Source: Trichaptum fuscoviolaceum (taxonomy: Eukaryota > Basidiomycota > Agaricomycetes > Hymenochaetales > Trichaptaceae). Taken from it: DNA of 64,000 nucleotides. Positions 1 to 9,831 of the stretch are shown one piece after another. Every line of letters begins with the position of its first letter. Within the stretch, counting starts at the first letter, position 1. Position numbers and translations under genes: made by a program. Location: the NCBI GenBank assembly GCA_910574455.1, contig CAJSYZ010000005.1:1116001-1180000 (forward strand), in the 5' to 3' direction. The notes under the pieces were generated by a model. That model saw only the letters and a program-made list of their open reading frames with translations. It had not been told where the DNA came from and ran no database searches.

Positions 1-369
1 TCACTAACGATGTGGAGTTGCTAATAATGCCATTACTCTACAGTGTATAAATCTGTATGTACGTCTAGCCATGAAGCTATCCAAGTCCATTCCCTTTCTA
101 CATCAAATCCATGACATGACAAAAGCATAAGCAAATAACAAAGCGAGAATGGAAATAAAGAAAATAAGCAGAGTAATAAATTGATATGAGGATGCATTGG
201 TATGCAGTGGGATACAATTGATTTATGCGAGAATGCTTTGCGAGTGATGTAGGGGCTTGCTTGAGAGAACACAACATTGTCCATGTTTGAAGGGTTTGTA
301 TGTATAAAAATCCAAGAGGAATGCCAGTGATGCGAAGAGCTATAGCGTTTATTAATGCACAGAGAATAC
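1..369. other. Intergenic DNA downstream of TOP1
   Basis: AT-rich sequence between the window edge and the TOP1 stop codon. The two reading frames present show no family resemblance, no consistent splice structure and no low-complexity protein signature. It is probably the 3' untranslated region and terminator of TOP1 plus spacer DNA. No RNA gene was recognised. Confidence 0.5.
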
Positions 370-3300
370 TCAGAATACCCAGTCCGATTCGACTTCCCGG
401 GCCCATGGGACTAGAATCCGGGTTAACCTATGCGCCCAAACTATAACTTTAAAACTTACATTTAACAAGAAGCGACTTCGAGAAAATCTTCTCGATCGGC
501 ACGTTGTATTGCTTGCACCAAGCTTGGGTAATCCTGTAATAGAAGCCATAAGATAACGAAACATATTTCAGGGTCCAACGAAGAAGCTCACCTAGGATCC
601 AAATAATTAATTTTACTGAAGAACGACGTTAGCGTTCATTAATGTCGAAAAAGGAAGTTCGAAGAACCTTGTTCCCAATGCCACTTCCTTTCCTTCCTCT
701 CGATCCATCATCTGAAGCTTATGCGTTTTGATGCGCTCATCAAGCTTCTCAATTGCTTCAACAATCTTATCTTCCGTTTTCCCCCTCTTCACCGAGGACA
801 AACCTGTTCCGCGCTCCTTCCTGAGCTGCTCGAACTCCATTTCAACGTCTTCCAACCGCTTTTCAAGAACTGCATCATCCTTGAGCTTCTTGCCATCTGC
901 CTCAAGTTTCTCATTTTCCCTCGCGAATTTCTTTTTTGCCTTCTCGATCTCTTTCTCTCTCAACTCATCCTCATATTGCGCAATCCAATCCTCTTCAAGA
1001 TCGGATTCGTCATCTTTGTACTCCTTCTTTTTCTTGTATGACGAACTTATTTGAAAGAGGGTATGTCTGTGTTTCATACGTTCGTACTTGATCGCGCGTA
1101 ACTATGTATAATGTGTTAATTGTAAGATCGACTTCAACTGTTATTCAGATGAATATTCACCTTATCGTTCATCTTCTCCATGGAAACAGAATGGTTCTTC
1201 GACACACTCTTTTGATGATTGCAGAGAATAGCAACCATACGATTTGCTTTGTTGTAGGCGTTTAGTTTCTCCTGAACTGAGACATCGCCTCTGGGCGTAA
1301 GCAGGTCGAGTTGTTCCTGGAAGGTAATAGACGCGTTGTATGTACGGAAAACCTTCGCAGTAAGACCAGGCATGCAAGTTGTTAGATGTTTGTTCAGCAG
1401 TGTAGTCTATATAATAAAGTAAATGTCCTGTTAACAATAAAACTGAAGAATGAAATGACGCCCTTACGTTTACGCGATCAAACAAGTCATCCGTGTCTTC
1501 CTTGTTGTTTTTGAATATCCGAATATTCTTGAAAACTTGTGGATCGACCTCAACCCTCTTATAGAAGCGTATCGAATCTTTACCAAGGAAATCGAAGACA
1601 ACGAAATTGGGTGGTTCAAGTGTAACGTGTTCGCATCGTAAGGAGCAACAGCCAACAGTGTCTGCCTCTTCTGCGCCTTTCTCGTTACCTGCTCGGAGGG
1701 CAAGCTTGTCGATGAAATACATGGCTGTAGCTCTTTGTCGGTCTGCCATAACCTTGCTTCTAAGGTCACGGTTGTAGTCTTGACGTATACGGTCGACGTG
1801 TTTCTTTTGTTCGTTATCAGCGAACTGAGTCTGACACAAAAACTTTGACAAGGCCTTACCTTGAGCTCCCTCGCCTTCTCAAACTTCTGCATGTCACTCT
1901 GGCCCTTTAGCGAGGAGCCTGCAGCGAGGAATACGTACTTGTGCTGTCCGTTGACGTTTTCCGTCCAGTTGGCTAGCCAAGTAACCGTCTGATCGTGGAT
2001 GACCTTTTTCCACTTACCCGGCATATTCGGCTTAGGAATAGGTACGCCATCACCAATGTTTATGGTAACATCTTCAGGACGAACGCGGAGCTACCAGAAG
2101 TTTAGAGAAATCAATCGTGATACAAGCAAGCTCTTACCTTAAGAGCGCCCTTACGGGGGTGATCTCCGCGGCCACGAAATAGGCCTGGAGGCTCGATCCT
2201 GAAGTTGCCGACTTTCTCCTTCCGGCCGTCCAGAAGACAGAACGTGTACTTCTCTTCCGCTTTATCTCTTTCCGTTTTCAAGGCCTTCTTCTCGGCGGCG
2301 GACAAAGCCTTTTTCTTAGCCTTCTCTGCTTCATGGTACTCAAAAATAGGCCGGAAATCGCATAACTCAAATTTCTCGATCTTAATGCCGTTTCTCTGAA
2401 ATGAAAGAACGATTCGTGAGCTAACGGCAGATAAAAAGTTCAATGGCACGAACTGGGGGATATTTCTCCATGACTTTTTTCCAGTCATTGAAGAAGTTTT
2501 TGTTGAACACTGGGTCCTGCGCATGGTCCGTCTCGATCAATTGACCGTAAAACCCTGCAACCTCTTCCGCTTCAGGGGGAAGATCAACTGCCTTGCCTGC
2601 ACCAACAAGTTTAGCGGACGCGGGCTTTGCATGGATTGTAGCTGACACGTACCGCCGTACTTCATCTTCACATCGGGAGGCAGCGGCTCGTACGCTGGGG
2701 GAAAGAGGACACCACTATGCTCAAGTGTCTGCCACTTGATACTGCCATCGCCATCAGGATCCTGCTCCCACCATTTGAATACTTCTTCTTCCTCCTCCTC
2801 TTCCTCCTTCTTTCCTGTCTTTTTCGGGGAAAGAGATGCGTCGGGTGTATCCTTGTCCTGCTTTGCAACTCTTTTCCGCGATTTCGCTTTCGGTTCAGCT
2901 TCGGACACGGGTTCAGATTTCCGTTTCTTCGAAGACTTGGGGGCAATGGGTTTGTCACCGTCAGTCCCGCCCTCTTTCTTCGCCTTGCCATTTGCCTTGC
3001 TCGCTCGCTTGCGCTTAACGGGTTTCTCATCCTCTGAGTCTGAGAACATGCTACTCTCCTGGTCTTCCTTCTTCACTCGTTTCTTCGGTGGCGCCTTTCG
3101 ACTTGTGCCATTCGTCTTTCCGTTCGCCGAAGATTCCATTCCCAAAGGTGCATCGTCCTCACTTGACTCTGCGTACCGCTTAGACGTCAACTGACCCCTG
3201 TCGGCCCGCATAATCGGTTTCGAGTTGCCATTGACAGCACCTGCAGGAACAGTGGTGGCGGAGACCGCGCCTGGCATGGGAACGGTGGCTGATCGGATTT

Positions 3301-3676
3301 GTTTAACAGGCGAAGAAGATGCGAGAGGTAAGTCATCGTCACTGGAAGACGCGTCAACGACTTTCTTGCGCTTAAGCGGACGTTTTGGCGTTTCAGACTC
3401 GGCCTTGACGCGCGAAGATTGTGACTGTGAGGAGGCGAGATGGTTAGAGTTCGCGCGCAACTAAAACGCGTGCATTGTATGCACGTTTGCACATACCAGC
3501 AGTGGCACGTCGTCGTCGTCGCTCATCGAGCTGTCCTCGCTGCTCTGCGGAACATGCCTGCCGTTGCCATTCACGTTGGTCGCGTAGCTGACGTGTCCAT
3601 TGAGTTGGCCATTCGATCCTGAATTGACGCCTAATGGTCTGTCATCGTCTGAGTACATCGTGAGCTCGCTGGACAT
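370..3676 (-). CDS. TOP1: DNA topoisomerase I (type IB), multi-exon
   Basis: Nuclear type IB topoisomerase, which relaxes supercoils ahead of polymerases through a 3'-phosphotyrosyl intermediate. The N-terminal 300 residues are Ser/Lys/Asp-rich with basic clusters ([16 protein letters not shown]) typical of the disordered nuclear-targeting region. The core follows: [61 protein letters not shown] and [12 protein letters not shown]. Catalytic-domain motifs are [12 protein letters not shown] (active-site Arg), [17 protein letters not shown], a Lys/Glu-rich coiled-coil linker at 680-1040, and SKINYLDPR with the nucleophilic Tyr. The protein ends [19 protein letters not shown], then [13 protein letters not shown] and TGA at 370-372. 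About nine introns of 50-70 bp are needed. The start is the ATG at 3676 ([12 protein letters not shown]); the upstream in-frame TTG is not needed. The promoter is shared with the divergent NDUFB3 gene. All catalytic motifs are present, so it looks intact. Confidence 0.95.
592..615 (-). other. TOP1: 24-nt microexon carrying the TOP1 active-site tyrosine
   Basis: Between an upstream intron (616-667, GTTCTT...CAG) and a downstream intron starting GTGAGC (ending at 591), a 24-nt exon reads, with its split codons, S-K-I-N-Y-L-D-P-R. This is the invariant type IB active-site motif. The preceding exon ends KEVALGT plus AG, and the following exon supplies the last base of the Arg codon and then [10 protein letters not shown]. 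The match on both sides fixes the exon limits. Any skipping of this exon keeps the frame (24 = 8 codons) but removes the catalytic Tyr. Confidence 0.85.
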
Positions 3677-3987
3677 GGCGACGGCCAAGGCGCAGATTTT
3701 GGAGGCCGTGAGGATGCAGGAAAGCGGGGAGAATAAAGATAAAGTAGCTGGAGGAGTGCAAACAAGTGGGAATTAGAGATGGGGTTGGGTTTTATAGAAA
3801 GCGGAGTGGGGGTCAGATTTGGCTAAGTCTCAGCCCACCGGCCCTAAGGTGCTAACCCTATCGCTGCCGAAATCGGATGGACTGTTGACGTCCCGCCACA
3901 TTGATTGTGTCTCTCATAACCACCAGCGTACGTCCCTTCACCATACCCCTATGGTTATGTGTCTAATGTCTCCTTACAGTGTACAGA
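3677..3987. promoter_or_regulatory. Divergent promoter region between TOP1 and NDUFB3
   Basis: About 310 bp separate the two ATG codons of the divergently transcribed TOP1 (-) and complex I B12 (+) genes, so both promoters and 5' UTRs must lie here. A possible leader intron precedes NDUFB3, ending CTTACAG at about 3979. A TTTATAG stretch near 3790 is the only TATA-like element noticed. No specific factor-binding site could be assigned. Confidence 0.45.
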
Positions 3988-4185
3988 ATGTCACAGCAAC
4001 CCCTTTATCGTGATCCTTGGGCAAAGCGCGAGGCGTGGCGAAAACACCCAGTCTTCTCGAATACAGCAATGTTCAGGAACATCTTCCCTGGATTCGGCAT
4101 CGCCGTTGTCGCTTTCACAGCCTATGTAATAGCAGACAACATGTTTGCGAAGACCCACAAGAAGGAGAACACCGCACATCACTAG
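3988..4185 (+). CDS. NDUFB3: NADH:ubiquinone oxidoreductase subunit B12 (NDUFB3-like)
   Basis: Single-exon 65-residue protein, MSQQPLYRDPWAKREAWRKH..., with one hydrophobic helix (GFGIAVVAFTAYVIADNMF) and a His/Lys-rich tail. The DPWAKREAWR box followed by a single membrane helix is the signature of the accessory complex I subunit B12/NDUFB3, an inner-membrane protein of the distal proton-pumping arm. Length fits the family (60-100 residues). The start is the ATG at 3988; the GTG nine bases upstream lies next to a CTTACAG acceptor-like sequence, which suggests a 5' UTR intron. No presequence is visible, as is usual for this subunit. Confidence 0.85.
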   Translation: MSQQPLYRDPWAKREAWRKHPVFSNTAMFRNIFPGFGIAVVAFTAYVIADNMFAKTHKKENTAHH

Positions 4186-4741
4186 ATCAGGAGTCTGTGG
4201 TGGCGCCAAAAGGCCTTTGGTATCTGTGAGTTCCATGGCTATTCATTCTACTCCAAAGCTCATCGTCAGAAAGGAACAGCCCATTACCCTACACTTGTGC
4301 ACCCAAAATACTATTATTTTCAAATTTATTATCTTGGTCGGCATGAAGAACGTAACGACTAGCTTAGATCATGCTCACTTTCCTCGCGAGCATGTGCTCC
4401 GACTCGGATATGGACGTCGTTACTTGGTGGCGAACCGCTCGTCTTGGATTACGCTAAGCCGGCATGCCACGCAACTTGAAGCGAACCGTATACGGAATCA
4501 GAAGTACAATATATATTATGTATTCTCCACTCCATCGTCACTGCGCTCTTCCTTTCTAAATCCACGAAAGTATTTCTCCCGAAAGTCTCTGTGTGCCGGT
4601 ATATGTCCACCTTGTTCTATTCGATCAGTACATGCATCATTGGCGTGCGGTTCGAATGGTGAAGAGTATTTTCCTGACGTCGTCTTTCTGATCGTAATGA
4701 GCTGAGGCCGCGTAACGGAGCACATAGTAACGCGTTAGATA
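4186..4741. other. Intergenic region between convergent NDUFB3 and TRM11
   Basis: 556 bp between the NDUFB3 stop and the TRM11 stop on the opposite strand, so it holds two 3' UTRs. An open frame crosses it on the plus strand but gives a protein without family resemblance. Nothing else was recognised. Confidence 0.5.
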
Positions 4742-6438
4742 TCATTGATTCGTTAGTAAACCGCTCATCAGACACTTGTAGGCCACACGCACCCTTCGAC
4801 CCCATGATCCGAAATCTTGCACAGAGTTGGCTATGACCTCCATTCCTTCACACAGCATTGCGAAGACATCAACCTCGGTGTATTCCTCTGTCACTGTTGG
4901 TAAGAAGAACACTAATCTGCCGCCTGGTTTTAGTACGTATCGTGCGTATCGAACGAGGTCAAACACAAGCGAAGACAGTTCGTATGGTTGTGTAGGGGGG
5001 AGATATTGCAGTAAACTGGGTTTGATGAGCAATAGCATATAGAAACTATGACTGCGATACGGACGCTTTGGATTCTGCGATCTCTTGTTCGGGACGTCGC
5101 TTGTGAATGCGTTTGTCCGTGCTCTTGCGGCCAAGACGCTTAGCTCCAGCTCTCACACCATCTGAAAACAAGAAATGTAAATAATCATTTTGCCAAGTGC
5201 TTTATTGTCAAACTTACAAGGTGGGTCCGTGAGTATTGCATCGAACAGCTCTCCACATCTCAGAGGATTCTTCGTGAGGTCGTATGTGCATAAATCAACG
5301 ATACGAGACTCTACGCCGTATTGAACGGCGGCACGGCGAATGCCAGGCTCGTCATCTGTCTTGAAATTTCAACGAATTTCCCCGCGGATTTGAGTAAACT
5401 GACCTTTCCCTCGCATCTGCCTACCATCTATGTCGGACCCAAAGACAAACGCCCCGAACTGTGCGGATGTCTATTTCAGTGTAATGAGCGGCAATAGTTT
5501 CATAAAGAGAACACAGACGACGGACATAAAGCATGCTACCCGTTCCAACAAATGGATCATACACAAATTTCCCGGGAGCAGCCTATCGGGAAGCACTCAG
5601 TACGATCTCGCGATGTGTATGCAGCAAACACTTGCTAATGATTGGTTGGCCATGAGTAGTGAGATTTCAGCTTCCATGCTGGTGTTGCCAAAGTATGCCC
5701 GCTTCTTCACGTTGAACTTTTGGATGAGGTCTCTCGCACTGCCCTCCACGATCTAGAGCTACACATAAGCGCTTCGCATACATTTTGACGAGGTCTATGG
5801 GATGACCCACCAACCTGCCGAAATATATCTGCAGGGGCTTTTTCTCGCTCTCGTTGTCTTTCCGGGCGGTACCATCCAGATCTGAGGTAGTTCTTGTTAG
5901 ACCTTTCTTCTGAGTCATAAGAAATACTTTCTAACATTCTTCGAATACTGCACATATGAGATCGGGTGTCTTCATATCGATAGGACCCTTGAAATCCATA
6001 AAACTGAAGCTCTCCACGATGTCCTTTTGGCGCCGCGGTGCGATTGTATGGTTGTATGCGGTTACAATGAAGCGGAACGATGTATTCTCTACGAACCGTT
6101 CGTACAGATGCCTGCAGTTTCTAGTTTGCTCGTGCACCTCTGCATATGATGGCCCCTGCGCGTAGAATTCGTATACACCTCTGCAAGAGACATTTAGCAA
6201 TTGTAACACGACATAACCCAGATGCTTACTTGATCAATATACACCGCTGAGATAAAGAAACTGCATGTTCCTCTTTCTCGAGGGATATGACCCAGAAAGG
6301 CCGGAGAGGATCCCATGGATCGAAAACATCATCAGGCCTTGATACACTGAAACCAAACAGTTCAGAAACTGATTGCAATTCTGGAAGACGAAATTCAGGG
6401 TGCGACTGTGCAAAATGCACTATGAACTTGATACCCAT
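4742..6438 (-). CDS. TRM11: tRNA (guanine(10)-N2)-methyltransferase catalytic subunit
   Basis: Class I SAM-dependent methyltransferase that, with Trm112, makes m2G10 in cytosolic tRNAs. The N-terminal part matches the Trm11 THUMP-like region: KFIVHFAQSHPEFRLPELQS at residues 4-23, FWVISLEKEEHAV, LYERFVENTSFRFIV, then SFSFMDFKGPIDMKTPDL. The catalytic half contains AYFGNTSMEAEISLLMANQ, the SAM-binding box KFVYDPFVGTGSM, and the active-site box AILTDPPYGVRAGAKRLGRK, split by an intron within the Tyr codon. The C-terminus (YVLKPGGRLVFFLPT ... VQDFGSWGRRVRVAYK) is also family-typical. The start is the ATG at 6438; a TTG two codons upstream is dismissed. Several short introns are needed. It is divergent from SWS1 and convergent with NDUFB3. 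Confidence 0.9.
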
Positions 6439-6790
6439 ATTCAAGTTGGAGATAGTGTGTTGAAGTAGAGAGTAGAGTCACTAGTTGACAGTAATAGACA
6501 AGCTACAAAGCCCAAAAATTCAAACGGTTAGTTGTAACTCATTGAAGTACTTGCCCAGAGTACCAGCCTGACTCGTGGTTTCATCCCGGCCAATTGAAAC
6601 CACAGTGCTGGCACGGGTCCCACGCCTCCACCACACTCCTTCAGCAACGTACCGCGCCAACTTGAACAAGGTTAAACTGAACCACCATCTGCACAAGGGT
6701 TTGACGACGGATGGTTATATCTGAATCGCTGCATACAATAGCTACAAGAAGATCTGACAAGACAATAACTCGAAGGAAGTGGGGAAGGAG

Positions 6791-7375
6791 ATGATTCCGT
6801 CAGAGCTGTATCGCCTCTGGGATTCTGTGCTTGCTGAACTGCATCCCAATCACGGTGGCCGTCAGTTTCATAGTTCCTACTCTCAGTGACTGTGTTGAAA
6901 TGCTATAAATCAGTCAATGACGAGGACCTGCAAAAAATTCGTCACTTTCTCCCAGATCCACTACTTCTTGCAGCTTTGGACATTGTTGATCGTGAGCGAG
7001 GTTAGTCTAACCTCCTGCGACGCAAAAGCGTTCTGAAACTTAGATTATTTGCAGTCGTGCGTCTCACTCTTCCTGGTGGTAGAATTCTATATGAAGTCCA
7101 TGGCTCAACGTCGACATATATGGTCTACTCCCGTCTACCACACCATTTGCCAGTCTATTGCAGTTGCCCGTCCTTCACCTTCTCTGTGCTTTCTTCAGAA
7201 GACCATATGGTGGTGAGTTAACTCAACTATCGTACATGATTGCTTGAGTTTAGGCAGCGCTCAAGTGCTTGATGAACAGTGTAAACATGTGGCTGCAGTG
7301 GATCTTGCTCAGCGGCTTAAACGAGTTGTCGACCGACATGTCTCAGACGATGACTTTGCTAATCTCATCTTTTAA
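6791..7375 (+). CDS. SWS1: SWIM zinc-finger protein, SWS1/ZSWIM7 homologue (Shu complex)
   Basis: Four small exons that no single long reading frame reveals. Spliced: MIPSELYRLWDSVLAELHP.., then LNDEDLQKIRHFLPDPLLLA.., then VVRLTLPGGRILYEVHGS..VYCSCPSFTFSVL, and finally VLDEQCKHVAAVDLAQRL..SDDDFANLIF with TAA at 7373-7375. The SWIM signature CxC...CxH is present as YCSC and QCKH. Predicted length is about 146 residues, against 140 for human ZSWIM7, and the C-terminal block also aligns with that family. These proteins pair with a RAD51 paralogue and promote Rad51 filament assembly in homologous recombination. Exon limits: the first two introns are clear (GTCAGT..ATCAG; GTTAGT..TGCAG); the third donor is less certain. 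It is divergent from TRM11 with about 350 bp between starts. Confidence 0.8.
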
Positions 7376-7585
7376 ATATTATGACCTTGGATGTTATGGA
7401 TCGTGTCAAATGCACTGTTCTGCACTGCGGTATGTCACATATACTGCTTTATCTACAGTTGGGGCCGTGCACCCCGGACCGAAGACGAGATCTACGATGC
7501 CGTCGGCCTGAAGGCTGAGCCGAGGCCCGACAGACTTGCGGCCCTGCGGGCCACGACGACTGAGACATCCTCTCTTAACGCGACA

Positions 7586-9329
7586 ATGTCTCAACTCGAA
7601 GGACAGATTAACATACACAGTCTCCCATTCGATATCATACTGAAGATTTGCTATTTTCTAACCATCTTGGACGTGGTCAGATGGAGCCAGGTGCGCTGAA
7701 CAAGTACGCTGGAATATCTACCTGTACAATGTCTTACGCCGATATGTTATCTCTCTGCAGTGTAGCAAGCAGTTTCTGGCTTGGTTAAACGAACCGTCCA
7801 TTTGGCAACACTATGCGAGACTCACCATAACCAGCGGCATACCCCTGCCCTATAAAGGCTTCAAGGCAGAAAGAGAGCTTAATATCGAAGAACTTAAGGA
7901 AGTCGTCATAGAGACATACCGCATAAACCGAGCTTGGTCGGCTCATCCCCATTCGTCATCGCTGGAGATGGGTTCCGGTAATATGATCCACACGAAAGCT
8001 CGTATGGTACGACCTATAACTTCCGACCTCGCGATTCTTGTCCGGAGACTCAACGATGAAAATAACTTGATGGAAATGGGGATTCTTGATCTGGCCGATC
8101 ATCTCGCTTACAGTCCCGTAATGGATATCGGGAGGCCACAACACATCGAGTTTGCCGGATATCTGGACATTTCGGAGAAAGCGTATTTTGCGCTCATTGT
8201 AGCCGATAGAACGTTAGTAAACCTATCCACATAAGAGTATCTCACTAAATCAGTACATACTTTTAGTGGACAAGCAGAGGTCGTTGTATGCAAAATATCT
8301 TTTCAAACTGATCGATCACCCTTCTCCATCGAACGACAAGAGTTGATGGCCTTCAGTCTTCATCCGGACCCTGGTGAAGCATATCGAGTGTTCTTACTGG
8401 ACGGGCACCAGCGCAGTTTCTGTGTTACGCATATGTGGAGGCCTTTCGATGAAACGTCACTATGCCTCTCCTTTGTTCCAGATTGGTCGCAGAAGCTGAT
8501 TGTCAAGATCAACACCGGTATCGTCATCACACGCTTAGACACTGTCTGGCATGACAAGGTCCACGTCTGCTATTGGGATTCGCGCATCGATAGCCTAATC
8601 ATACAGGTCCTTCAGGCCTATCGAGAGAGCGACTTATTCGAGTTTTACTTTTACACCAGGGCCGACCTTCTCTCGTTGGCGTCTGACGGTTCTAATAGAG
8701 AATTCTCACTTGTACGCCCTTCGGGTTCACTTCCGTCAATCAAATTTCGTCACAGAGTATACGATCCCGAGCTCTCCTTTTCTGATTCGGAGGCCAGTCG
8801 GTATCTCAAGTATTTCGACACCAAGTTGCCCATCACATCCCACCTTATTGGGGCACTGCAAGATAGGGAGACCATTACTTATAACCCGATCCAACCACCT
8901 TCCTCGGATGCCACAGAACTTGTTATCGAGCCCGCCTCTGTGCTTCCTCAGAATGAAACACCCACTATCTGGAGAGTGGGCCACAGCGCATTTGTCTTCA
9001 CTAAGTACGTGAGAAATGGGCCGGACGAGGAGGACACGACAGTTACATTGAAAACAGCAAGATTCGTCGATCAAAGTTTGGGCGCAGGCAATTATCGTGA
9101 AATCGTCCTGCCCAGCAATTTCCGTTTTGACGAAATTGCAGATATTTGGTTGGACGATGTGCATGGGAGGATCTTCTTATACCTGAAGCGGAATGAGGTG
9201 GGAAGAGAAAGAGCATACAAGAATATGATGATTATGCTTACGATAAATGATCCTCAGTATCGCGAGCCTGTTGTAGTGCCCGAGGGTTACTATCACAAGC
9301 GTCACGAACTTCATATGATTTCCCTGTAA
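7586..9329 (+). CDS. F-box domain protein
   Basis: Three exons joined at about 7689/7761 and 8213/8267. The N-terminus (from ATG 7586, MSQLEGQINIHSL) contains an F-box at residues 10-50: INIHSLPFDIILKICYFLT, ILDVVRWSQCSKQFLAWLNE, PSIWQHY. The remaining ~500 residues form the long variable region usual in agaricomycete F-box proteins, with no repeats or recognised domain. By family knowledge it would link a substrate to Skp1-cullin ubiquitin ligase; the substrate cannot be guessed. An in-frame ATG at 7391 would add about 65 residues but overlaps the likely SWS1 3' UTR, so the shorter start is preferred. Stop TAA at 9327-9329. Confidence 0.8.
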
Positions 9330-9485
9330 TGACATTCCTATTTCATCACATATTGACAATTGATTATTCGCCATGCAACAAAGGCTCGTGTGCTACTTTC
9401 CAACTTCTGACACAATATGTTAGGAGATTATGGTTATCCTGTTATAATTTGTGGTTATAAAGAGCAGAGTCTAAAGTAATTTGTA

Positions 9486-9556
9486 TCGGATATGGTGTAA
9501 CGGCTAACATTATCGCCTCTCACGCGATAGCTCGGGGTTCGACTCCCCGTATCCGA
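9486..9556 (+). tRNA. tRNA-Glu(CUC): tRNA-Glu (anticodon CUC)
   Basis: A 71-nt intronless tRNA. The acceptor stem TCGGATA pairs perfectly with TATCCGA. The D arm starts TGGTGTAACGGCTAACA. The anticodon stem ATCGC/GCGAT encloses the loop CTCTCAC with anticodon CTC. The T arm is CGGGG-TTCGACT-CCCCG. A run of Ts follows at 9557-9559, only a short match to a Pol III terminator. The A box (TGGTGTAACGG) and B box (GGTTCGACTCC) are both visible and serve as the internal promoter. It decodes GAG. Confidence 0.95.
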
Positions 9557-9831
9557 ATTTTGTCATGTTAATATTCTTTATTTTTGATCAAAACTAGATA
9601 TGGATGGTATCGCAGAAATAAGAAAAATCACGATCAGTCCACATACTATAATATTCAAACAGGAACGCCTTTTACTCTAAAAAGTAACGACTCAGAACTT
9701 GGATGCTTGCATTGACCGTTTTTGCATTTTGTAAGGCACATACCTACTATTAGCAAGATACGCCCACAAATTCCGACTGTTTCAGTCTTTCTCTGTTATC
9801 TGACTATCCCATAATGTAGAAACGTGCATAG

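Noticed and set aside
721..1054. Plus-strand frames of more than 100 residues within TOP1
   Set aside because: They are low-complexity Ser/Leu/Phe shadows of the Lys/Glu-rich TOP1 linker on the opposite strand.
2717..3194. Long plus-strand frames over the TOP1 N-terminus
   Set aside because: Shadows of the basic and acidic disordered region of TOP1.
7391..7585. Upstream ATG extension of the F-box protein
   Set aside because: The added residues are not F-box-like and the segment lies directly after the SWS1 stop codon; the ATG at 7586 sits ten residues before the F-box, as is usual.
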